Part shown: in pieces, positions 52,895 through 61,015 of the stretch
Layout of the letters: each line of letters opens with the position of its first letter
Numbering within the stretch: the stretch's first letter is position 1
Source: Phocicoccus schoeneichii
Lineage (GTDB): Bacteria; Bacillota; Bacilli; Staphylococcales; Salinicoccaceae
Assembly (NCBI RefSeq): GCF_014635565.1
Contig: NZ_BMDB01000004.1
Location: 124,001 to 188,000, forward strand
Direction: 5' to 3'
DNA length: 64,000 nucleotides
Program-made: the position numbers and the translations under genes
The notes under the pieces: generated by a model
Seen by the model: only the letters and a program-made list of their open reading frames with translations
Told to the model about the DNA's origin: nothing
Database searches by the model: none

Positions 52895-53206
52895 TTAGAG
52901 AGATATTCCTTTTCCTCCACTTATTTTTAAAGTATTAATATTTTCCATTCCTGTAAGAATTGGTTTCGCTCTTTCGATTAACAATTGAGTTGACTCAAGT
53001 GATAACGATGCTTTATGTGCATCTTCGTTATCCCAAACTTCATAAACAAATACAGCATTTGGTTCCTCATCAGATGTACTTATTAGATATATCTGACATT
53101 CTTCTAGATTTTTCATAGATTCCGCTGCTTCCAATAGAATAGATACTAATTTGTCACGGTCATCTTCTTTCACTAATAATTTACCATATAATCCAAATTT
53201 ACTCAT
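52895..53206 (-). CDS. Antibiotic biosynthesis monooxygenase (ABM)-domain protein
   Basis: A 103-residue ABM-fold protein: KFGLYGKLLVKEDDRDKLV at the N-terminus and AVFVYEVWDNEDAHKASLSL in the centre are typical of small quinol-monooxygenase-like proteins. AAGGAGG precedes the ATG. An extended -10 promoter (TGGTATAAT on the minus strand) lies near 53300, so it carries its own promoter. It is the gene of the cassette-like unit ending in site E. Confidence 0.8.
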   Translation of the reverse strand: MSKFGLYGKLLVKEDDRDKLVSILLEAAESMKNLEECQIYLISTSDEEPNAVFVYEVWDNEDAHKASLSLESTQLLIERAKPILTGMENINTLKISGGKGISL

Positions 53207-53340
53207 ATATATCCTCCTTATTATATTTAGTTTTTTTCTCTTTTTACTAACTATAAATTATTATTAGAATATTCAATAGTTACCCTGTTTTTGATTAAAT
53301 TATACCACGTAACCAAAATTAAAGATAAAATAGTATTATC

Positions 53341-53370
53341 AGTTTTACTCAATTCTTATTGTGACAAACT
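53341..53370 (-). repeat. 30-bp palindromic site F
   Basis: Begins AGTTTTACTCAATTC and ends TTATTGTGACAAACT, pairing at 10 of 15 positions. It starts 18 nt after the stop of the 81-residue gene. Confidence 0.78.
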
Positions 53371-53387
53371 AAAATTATAAAAACTTT

Positions 53388-53633
53388 TTATCTTTTTTTC
53401 TTATCAGAATCTCCCCATTCCAATAAAGTTCTATCATACCAAGTTATTTTATCAGGATCTGTTTTTTCATATCTTTTTATTAGTTGCATTAATTTTAATT
53501 TAGTTAGTTCTACTTTTCTTTTTAATGTATTTGTCTTAACATCATAAACATTTACTATTATCATTTCAGTTTCTTCATCTGCAGTTAAATTATATCTTTC
53601 GTATTTACTAATTAAATCATAGTCAAGTTTCAT
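53388..53633 (-). CDS. Hypothetical 81-residue charged protein
   Basis: A soluble protein of 81 residues, beginning MKLDYDLISKYERYNL and ending GDSDKKKR, with a basic helical part (KLKLMQLIKRYEKTDPDK). GGAGGAG precedes the ATG at 53633. It is not recognised. It is the right-most unit of the cassette-like set. Confidence 0.65.
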   Translation of the reverse strand: MKLDYDLISKYERYNLTADEETEMIIVNVYDVKTNTLKRKVELTKLKLMQLIKRYEKTDPDKITWYDRTLLEWGDSDKKKR

Positions 53634-53659
53634 GTTTTCTCCTCCTAACATAAAATATT

Positions 53660-53942
53660 TTTTGATCTTATTTACTTGATACCCATCTAAAAAATCTTAT
53701 TTATAATAACCCTACTAACATAATGAAAAAATATTTTTTACCATTTTTTTTATTATGTTAGTTATAACAACCGAAGGGCGTTAGGTATATTTAAAACAGC
53801 TTTTTTAAACCTTAATATTTTCATTTAATTTTATTATTATTTCTTAATCGAGCGAAGCGACATTCATAAAAAATTGAGTTTACGAAAAATTTTATGTAAG
53901 AGGTTATAGGAAACTTCCTATCAGAGCAAAACTTTAGTATTA
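53660..53942. other. AT-rich gap with a long imperfect inverted repeat
   Basis: CTAACATAAT (about 53713-53722) pairs with ATTATGTTAG (about 53752-53761) around a poly-T-rich loop, which could be a terminator. No ORF is supported in this 280-bp stretch. Confidence 0.5.
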
Positions 53943-54129
53943 GGATTTGTATATACAAACCCGTTGCTTGCCTACCAAAAATCTTTTAATTTGGAAGGTA
54001 AGCAAAAACTAATTTTAGGCGTTTGTCATGACAAACCCGTTGCTTGCCTTACATATTTTAAAAAAAATTGAAGGCGAGCAAAAAATTAAAGTTTTGGGTT
54101 TGTCGGACAAAACCGTTGCTTGCCTTCCA
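53943..54129. repeat. Three 76-bp repeats (palindrome plus CCGTTGCTTGCCT core)
   Basis: CCGTTGCTTGCCT occurs at 53961, 54037 and 54113, an exact 76-bp period. Each is preceded by a palindrome: GTTTGTCATGACAAAC in unit 2, TTTGTATATACAAA in unit 1, TTTGTCGGACAAA in unit 3. Units 1 and 2 end in GGAAGGTAAGCAAAAA or GAAGGCGAGCAAAAA, which pair with the GCTTGCCT of the same unit. No spacers of constant unrelated sequence are seen. It lies directly downstream of the Type III restriction gene. Confidence 0.85.
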
Positions 54130-54180
54130 ACACTTTTGAAATTATTTTTACATGAACTTCTTTGTTTTTATAATTTTATT

Positions 54181-56772
54181 TTATTTTTTTAAAGTCTTTT
54201 CTATAAAATCCTTTCTAAATCTTTCTTTTAATTCAGGAGTTTCTGAATAAAATTTAATTCCCAGCAAGCGAACTTCTTCATTTTCAGTTAATACTTCTAC
54301 ATCTTCTCTTTCCCCAAGGGAAGATAAAAAATCTTCTTTCCATTTATCTTGAAGCCTTAAATGATCTCCTTTAGGTTCTAAAAATATTTGGTAAGTACAG
54401 TTTTCATCTTGAAGATATAATAAAAAGTCTGGCATAAATCCTCTTGTTCCATCTATCTCAACTATCTTTATTTTACGTTCATTTCTAATCAGATAAACTT
54501 CATTATATTTTTCTTTTAATTGTTTTATATAATCATTAATGAAATTTATAAATGAATTTTCCCAAGAGTTCACAATCGCTTTATCATAAATAAACCAATC
54601 ATGATCTCGCATGTTTCGAGGCTGTACTAATTCATCTATATCTGAAATTCCTTGATTGACTTTGTTTAATTCAATTTGATAATCATTAATTAATTTTGAA
54701 AATTTTACACCTTCAAAGACAGGCGTCCCACGATTTTTCATATAGTTTAGTCGAATCTTCTTCTCCATGGATTCAAAGAATTTTTCTACCATTTCTAGTT
54801 TTGTGATTGGATCTAAGTCCTTTATTTCAGTTTCAGAAGGTAAAGAAACATATAAAGTTAAATCGCCTAAAAAATCCTTACTCTCTATAAAGGTTTTCAT
54901 ACTTGAAATGGAAGGCATATAATTTTTTAGATTACTATAATGAAAAAACGGTCTTCTCTGAATGGCTTTTTGAATATATTTTTCTTCCACCTTCCAGCTG
55001 ACTTCATGAGTTTGAGTAGCTACTTTATGGGTTATTTTGCTTCCATATTTCTGTTCAATCGCCATTTCAAACGGTATATCAAAGACAGTTGAAACATTGT
55101 ACTTTTCTAAAGTGTTATAATCTTCTGCTGTTGTTTCAATTAATTTATTGATATAGATCTTTCCCTCTTTAAAAATAGGATTCTTTTTAAAAGAAGGTTT
55201 GATCTTTACTTCTAAATGATGGTATTTATCTTCTTTTACTTGAATATTAGCTGATTTTAAAGACTTCTCTAGATTTTTAATATAGGCATTATCATTGATT
55301 GTATGATAGTGAAGCGACTCAATCACTCTTAGTTCAGAGTTTTCTCCCCCAAAATCAAAACGTCTGGTATAGGAATCTTCATCTTTGTATTCAAAAGGAT
55401 AATATCTCGCACCACGACCGATTAATTGTGCTTCACTGTCCGTTGTTGCCTTTGTTTTTGTTGCTCCTTCACTAATACGGACAATATCAAAGAGATTAAG
55501 AACATCCCAACCCTCATTTAGCCTTGCAACTGCGAAAATAACACGAATAGGGTTATTAGCTTCTTCTAAACTATTTAAAATCAAAGCATTTTCTTCTGAT
55601 AAAAAATCTCTGTCATTTGCATTTAAAAGATTTCCTTCTGCAAAATCCCATTTTAAGTCCTGAACCACTTGATTGAGGTCTATCTTTTTATAGTAAGCGA
55701 ACATACTGCTCCAAATACTTTGCTGATGCTTATAGATAGCATAGCCATTTTCTATTACTTCTTTTAATTCTTCTGCTTCTAAACCTTTAATTAGATTAAT
55801 AAACTTCTCTTGAGCATTTTGAGAGTTTTTAATCAGGTTCGATTTAAAAAATATAATCGGTTTTAAGTCGATTCCATGATCTCTTGCAACATATTTTCTA
55901 TATTGGCTTAACAAAACACTGTTTAACATCTTATTTCTATCTTCTTCATCAGCTCGTAAAAGCATGACATTCTTTGAATAGCCATCTCTCATAAATTGCC
56001 TTAAATCATACTGGTAAACAATTTTATCCCGATACTTTTCAAATAAGACATCTTTCGTTAAATCAATCGTTGCAGTGTACTCTAACAGTCGGTTAGCTGG
56101 ATTTAGCTTTAATAAACGATTAACAGTGTTTTCCCACGTTCTTTCTTCTTGTTCTTTTGTATTAAGTTTTCTTTTATCTCTACGAGTCCAGGCATTAATG
56201 TGGTGGGCTTCATCTGCTAAAAGAACAATCTCCAATTCTTCCAATCCTTCAAAGGTTAAAGAGTTCTCTCTTGGCTCTGTTAGGTCTAAGTGAAGCTTTT
56301 GTATGGTGGTTAGCTTTAAATAGATTGTGTGAGGGTCTGGTAAGCTTGGAAAGACATCAACAATCTGGATATCAATCTGATTTCCATCAATGACAATCCC
56401 TTCTTTTCTAAATAAATACTTCAAAGAGTTTGTATTGGTCAAATTGTCTTTCGTTTTTTTAATAATAGCGTCACTATTTACAAAAAATATAAAGTTCTGC
56501 TTGTTTTGTTCCTTGTATAGATAAAGGATATTAGAAGCTAAAACAAGCGTTTTTCCTGATCCTGTTGCCATATGAAAAAGTAAATGATTAGAGTACATAT
56601 CAGCTTAATCGATTTCTTGTGTAAAAATAAACTGCGATAAAGCGTGTTCTTGATACGGTCTTAGTTTATGACCTAAATTATCTGCGACATAATCAGGCAC
56701 TTCTGGTGGTGGATCTGAAAAAATACTATTAAACTTCTCTACAATCTGCTTGTGTAAGATCTCATTACTCAT
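54181..56772 (-). pseudogene. Type III restriction enzyme Res subunit, interrupted by a stop codon
   Basis: The gene starts at ATG 56772 (MSNEILHKQIVEKFNSIF) and reads PYQEHALSQFIFTQEID before TAA at 56605-56607. It then continues in the same frame as ADMYSNHLLFHMATGSGKT (Walker A), VLLADEAHH (DEAH box), and a C-terminal nuclease-like region (GTRGFMPDFLLYLQDE, FLEPKGDH). About 863 codons in all, slightly short of typical Res. A product of 805 residues could start at ATG 56598, just before the Walker A motif. No mod methyltransferase gene is beside it. Res without Mod should not act as a restriction enzyme. Confidence 0.85.
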
Positions 56773-56806
56773 CTTTTACACCTTCTTTTTGATATTAACT
56801 CACAAA

Positions 56807-56836
56807 GTCCCTAAATCTATGTAGAGATATAGGGAC
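56807..56836 (-). terminator. Possible terminator behind the ABC ATPase gene
   Basis: GTCCCTAAATCT and AGATATAGGGAC pair with one mismatch. The following T tract on the minus strand is short, so this is moderate evidence only. Confidence 0.5.
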
Positions 56837-56854
56837 CAATTAAATTAGAAGATT

Positions 56855-57526
56855 TTAGGGTTCTTGAAGTAATACGCCATCCTTCATTTTAAATACACGA
56901 TCACAATAGTCGATGAGTCTGGTATCGTGAGTAACAACAATTGTTGTTGTATTCTTATTTTTTGTTTCATTTCTTAAAAGTTCCATCACTTCAAATGCAC
57001 GGTCAGAATCCAGTGAAGCGGTCGGTTCATCTGCAAGTATTAATGATGGGTTGCTGTAGAGTGCTTTAGCTATTGCCACCCGTTGCCTTTCTCCCCCTGA
57101 TAAATCATTCGGATATTTATTTTTTAAATCTATAATATCCAAGTCTTCATAAAGTGAATTTAATTCGTCAGGGGACATATTATTTTTCTTCACTTTATCT
57201 AATAATTTAAATTGTTTTTCTACTGTTAAAAACGGAATGAGATTAGAGGCTTGCAGAACAAATCCAATTTCATTTAAACGCACTTTAGAGCGTTTTTTCT
57301 CACTTAAGTGAGAAATTGAGGTCCCATTAATACTCACATTTCCATCAGTTGGTGAAAGAAGGCCACCAACAATAGTTAGAAAGGTACTTTTTCCAGAACC
57401 AGAAGGACCTATGATCGCAATAATTTCTCCTTTTTCTGCTGAGAAATCAGTATCTTTTAATGCATGTACTTTCTTGTGCCCTTTACCAAATGTCTTATTC
57501 ACATTCTTCAATTCTAAAACAGACAT
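56855..57526 (-). CDS. ABC transporter ATP-binding protein (MacB/LolD/HrtA-like)
   Basis: A 223-residue ATPase: Walker A GPSGSGKST near residue 40, GFVLQASNLIPFLTV with the Q-loop, signature LSGGERQRVAIAKAL, Walker B LILADEPTASLD, and VVTHDTRLIDYCD. It belongs to the MacB/LolD/HrtA branch that works with FtsX-type permeases. It directly follows the frameshifted permease gene. The haem exporter HrtAB is the closest named staphylococcal system in layout, but the substrate is not readable. No two-component genes are adjacent. Confidence 0.9.
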   Translation of the reverse strand: MSVLELKNVNKTFGKGHKKVHALKDTDFSAEKGEIIAIIGPSGSGKSTFLTIVGGLLSPTDGNVSINGTSISHLSEKKRSKVRLNEIGFVLQASNLIPFLTVEKQFKLLDKVKKNNMSPDELNSLYEDLDIIDLKNKYPNDLSGGERQRVAIAKALYSNPSLILADEPTASLDSDRAFEVMELLRNETKNKNTTTIVVTHDTRLIDYCDRVFKMKDGVLLQEP

Positions 57527-57529
57527 CGA

Positions 57530-58596
57530 TTATCCTCCTATCGCTTTTAATGGATCAATTTTAAATATCGTAAATACAGAGAATACAGCACCGAGAATTG
57601 CAACAATGATTATAATAACACCATATAAAATCATGGTAACAATATCGAATGACACCGGTACCTCACTTGGTAAAAACTTTCCGGTAATCAAAGTTAAAAT
57701 GAATCCTACAAAGACACCTAAAAAAGCTAGAATAAACGTTTGAGCAATTACAGATTTCGCGAGATATAAATTAGAAATACCTTGTGCTTTCATTAGACCA
57801 AACATGCTAATCTTTTGTACAGTCAAGACATAAAGGAAAATCGCTACAATCACTGATGAAATAATGAATAAGAAATAAATCATAAATGTTAACGTCAAAT
57901 TTTGCTCAGTATATCCGGGTAAGTTTTCAATGAACGTTTCAATTTCTACACCCTCTAATTCACTATTAGAAACACTATCCTGAATGTCACCCCGCACAAC
58001 AATCGCGTTAATTTGATCTTTCATGTTTGGATTTTGTGCTTTTCCAAACTTTACTTCTTTGAAAGTATCTAAATCTCCATATAATACAGGCGCAGCATTA
58101 AACCGTGACTGATTTGTAAATCCAACAATTTTAGCTTTTCTTCAGATGATGATAACTGAAGGGTATCCCCTATCTTAAATCCATCATCCTTTAATGCATC
58201 ACTTGCAATCACTTCATTCTTTTTACTAAATGCTGTTCCTTCTTCGATATTTGGCATCAAAAATTCATCTTTCCGAATACCAAACAACGCAATATTTGTT
58301 TTCTTGTCACCCGCTCTAGCAATTGCATTGATTTGTCCAAGAACAGCCGTTTCCTTTGCGTCCACATCTTTCTCATTATCTAAATCAAGAGAAGATTGAG
58401 ATAAACTTCTATCAGACTCCTCTGTTAAAATAATGCCATCCGCTTCCCACTTGTCAACAGCTTCTCTATTTAAATCTTTTAATCCAGTAGCCAGACCAGA
58501 TAAAAAGAATACGAGATAAGAAACGAGCATTAAAACTCCAATAATTAAAATAAATCGGAGTTTATTTTTCATGATTTCATTCCATGCCAAAAACAT
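57530..58596 (-). pseudogene. FtsX-like ABC permease with a frameshift
   Basis: The first part (MFLAWNEIMKNKLRFILI, start near 58596, or MKGWKF at 58614) covers TM1 and the extracellular domain up to LSSSEEKLK. A one-base deletion near 58134-58138 then shifts the frame to a stop at 58069. In the next frame the protein continues KIVGFTNQSRFNAAPVLYGDL through three more spans to FKIDPLKAIGG. Restoring one base gives a normal permease of about 355 residues. A true mutation and a sequence error cannot be told apart here. Confidence 0.8.
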
Positions 58597-58690
58597 AAAC
58601 TTCCAACCCTTCATCTAAACTTCTTATTAATCATTTATATCATAATCTCTATAAAATAATGGTTTAAAAGCCTCACACTGCTTATAAGAT

Positions 58691-58732
58691 TTAAAAAAAC
58701 AAAAACCTATCATCAAAAAAGATGATAGGTTT
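58691..58732 (-). terminator. Orphan Rho-independent terminator
   Basis: AAACCTATCATC (58703-58714) and GATGATAGGTTT (58721-58732) with loop AAAAAA are followed on the minus strand by TTGTTTTTTTAA. No intact minus-strand gene lies directly upstream, so it is probably left from a lost gene. Confidence 0.75.
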
Positions 58733-58861
58733 CATAGATTACATTATTCCCGGCATAAGATAGCCAGTAAAATAGCATAAAATCAACTTTTAACAATTCG
58801 ATGAAATCAATATTCTTAGAAAAAAGAAAATAAAAGATATTTGAAAAGATGAAAATTGAGT

Positions 58862-59270
58862 GGAGAATAGACATCAATTTAGAGCAAGAATTCGAAATGT
58901 AAACTATGAGTATTTAGAGGATTATCAAATTAACAATGATTATAATACAATCGGTGAAGCAGTAGATGCAATTATTGCAGAACACCGTGAATTAAGCAAA
59001 AAAATTGGAGTCTTAATTATATAACGAACGTTGTGAACAAAGGTGTGGAAGCAGAAAAATGAATCCAACTTTGTAAATCTATTCGCTGACACATAATTTG
59101 CAACATATTGTATCCAACTCGAACTAAATAACATCCAGCAAATGTTTAATGATCGTAATGACGAATTGAATAAGTTACTAGATTTATACGAAAAGACAAT
59201 GAATTTAGTTGTGAAGAAACTGGATGAAGATGAATATAAAAAGTGCCCACGCAGAAAAACTTTTGCATGA
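58862..59270 (+). pseudogene. Decayed plus-strand gene resembling a staphylococcal plasmid protein
   Basis: A frame reads ENRHQFRARIRNVNYEYLED, then DYNTIGEAVDAIIAEHREL, with a stop near 59024. A second frame continues WSLNYITNVVNKGVEAEK to a stop. Downstream, NNIQQMFNDRNDELNKLLDL and a Lys-rich tail appear in a third frame. The pattern looks like a small protein often encoded on staphylococcal plasmids, but I cannot name it. At least two frame changes and one stop show that it is dead. Confidence 0.55.
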
Positions 59271-59493
59271 GCTTTGTTATGGTTATTCACTTATATATAG
59301 TTTTCGTAAGCTTCTTTTTACTCTGTACTTTTCTTTCATCGTTAGTAAAAGTTCAATAAATTACTGATATTGGGAATATTTTCTTGCAAATTAAAATAAG
59401 TCTGTTTTATTCATTAAAGGTAAAAAGTAGTTTCTGACAGATATCCTAAACATAATTTTCTGGATTTCACAAAATCGATTTTTCCAAAAGTTC

Positions 59494-61014
59494 TTATTCA
59501 GATAACATATCTACGCTTTTAAATAAATTATATGTCTTACTCATCCCTAATCTATAAGAATGAGATACTATATGCTCCTCATACGAATTCGAATCATCAA
59601 CCATTATAAACTTATCTTTCGCCCTAGTAATGCATACATAATGGTTCTGATATCCTTCTCCAATGTGTACTTTGTAAAATCTAGAAAAGCTAATTACTTG
59701 GCTAAATTCCAATCCTTTTGAGCCAAATACTGTCATAACTTTATATTTGTCCTCTATCTTTTTAAATGCAATATGGTACTGATCTTCTTTCACTGTTTCA
59801 TAAAGTAAATTCATTTCATCTTTTGTAAACTTAATCTCTAACAATTTTTCTAACTCAATTAAAGTGCTACAAAACGTCTCTTGATCACACTTCAAATTCC
59901 CTTTCAATTTCTTGAGAATCACTTCTACTCTTCGCACCATTTGTCGTCTTGAATCTACATTTATATTTTCGATTAAATCATAAATAGAGAAATTATTATC
60001 GATTACATAGCACGCAAGCTGATATAACAAATGATTATTAGGAGTATTATCATCTATTGGAGTTCTCGGGATAAATTGAAAGTTATAACCTTGTTCATTT
60101 AGTCTTTCGGCACATTCTCTAGCATCATTGTTATAGTTAATAATAATTGTAATTTCTTTATCAGGATCAATCTCACCTTCATAAACTAGTCGAGAAAAGC
60201 TTGATGTAAAATCTTTTAATTTACAGTGAACTACTCGCTTCACTTTTTCACTATACTGATTGTTAAAATATTTAGTATTATGAAGTAGGTTTGCATAATT
60301 TACTATCTCATCATGACTCCTAAAATTCATGACTAATTCGTAATGCTTGAAATCATCGCTATCCAATTTTTCAAATATATTTGGTTGTGCACCCCTCCAT
60401 ATATAAATTGCTTGTTTAGGGTCACCAACGATAAATAACTTTATACCAAGTACTTCTTTAAGATACATAAATAGTTCGTGCATATCTAAATCTGAATCTT
60501 GATATTCATCCAGAAAAATCATTTCATATTTTGATTGTAAATATTGACGAGCTGCAGTATTATTTTTTAAGATATCTAAAGCTAATCGAAACTTGAAATT
60601 CTCTTTGATGTCATAAAAGACTCCTAGTTTCTCTTGCTCAACAAGTGATATTTTCCCACTTTCAAAGTCATGGAATTTAAAATCATAATCGATGGTAAAA
60701 TCACTTTGGAATTCTGGTCCATAAGTATCGGTAATAAACGGACGAATTATTTCGTATTCAACAAAAGAATCGTTAGTTTGGGCAAAAAACTCCTTTTTTA
60801 CTCCTTCTAAGATGGCTTTCTTCTTGATTTCTTCAGTAGCCTTAGTTGTAAAGGTTATTGCGGCTACTGTCTTATGATTATTTATTTCTTCAAGTACCTT
60901 TTTTAATTTCTTTATCATTATTGTTGTCTTCCCAGATCCAGCACTTGCTGAAATTACTATACTTCCTTTTTCATACAATATTGCATCTCGAGCTTCCTGA
61001 TCAACAATTATCAT
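59494..61014 (-). CDS. gajB: Gabija anti-phage system helicase-like protein GajB
   Basis: A 506-residue UvrD/Rep-like superfamily 1 helicase. Walker A ASAGSGKTT is at residues 23-31, AITFTTKATEEIKKK is motif Ia, MIFLDEYQDSD is motif II, FIVGDPKQAIYIWRGA is motif III, VMNFRSHDEIVNYAN is motif IV, and TVFGSKGLEF and YVCITRAKDKF are the C-terminal motifs. The length and gene order match GajB. It begins one nt after gajA ends. In Gabija, GajB senses DNA ends and activates GajA. Confidence 0.93.
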   Translation of the reverse strand: MIIVDQEARDAILYEKGSIVISASAGSGKTTIMIKKLKKVLEEINNHKTVAAITFTTKATEEIKKKAILEGVKKEFFAQTNDSFVEYEIIRPFITDTYGPEFQSDFTIDYDFKFHDFESGKISLVEQEKLGVFYDIKENFKFRLALDILKNNTAARQYLQSKYEMIFLDEYQDSDLDMHELFMYLKEVLGIKLFIVGDPKQAIYIWRGAQPNIFEKLDSDDFKHYELVMNFRSHDEIVNYANLLHNTKYFNNQYSEKVKRVVHCKLKDFTSSFSRLVYEGEIDPDKEITIIINYNNDARECAERLNEQGYNFQFIPRTPIDDNTPNNHLLYQLACYVIDNNFSIYDLIENINVDSRRQMVRRVEVILKKLKGNLKCDQETFCSTLIELEKLLEIKFTKDEMNLLYETVKEDQYHIAFKKIEDKYKVMTVFGSKGLEFSQVISFSRFYKVHIGEGYQNHYVCITRAKDKFIMVDDSNSYEEHIVSHSYRLGMSKTYNLFKSVDMLSE

Positions 61015-61015
61015 A

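Noticed and set aside
50504-53370. 30-bp sites as ordinary Rho-independent terminators
   Set aside because: They lack T tracts on the minus strand, and the central bases also pair, leaving no loop. A separate, proper terminator exists in the 91-bp repeat.
53780-53786. Integron attC core (GTTAGGT fits GTTRRRY)
   Set aside because: The matching RYYYAAC partner at the expected distance is missing, and the 30-bp sites nearby do not fit the attC consensus. A seven-base match is weak.
53943-54129. CRISPR or direct-repeat/spacer array
   Set aside because: Only three units, and the sequence between cores is itself partly conserved and self-complementary, unlike spacers.
58940-59290. 116-residue minus-strand ORF
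   Set aside because: It is the mirror of the decayed plus-strand gene, is rich in Ser and Phe runs, and has no ribosome binding site.
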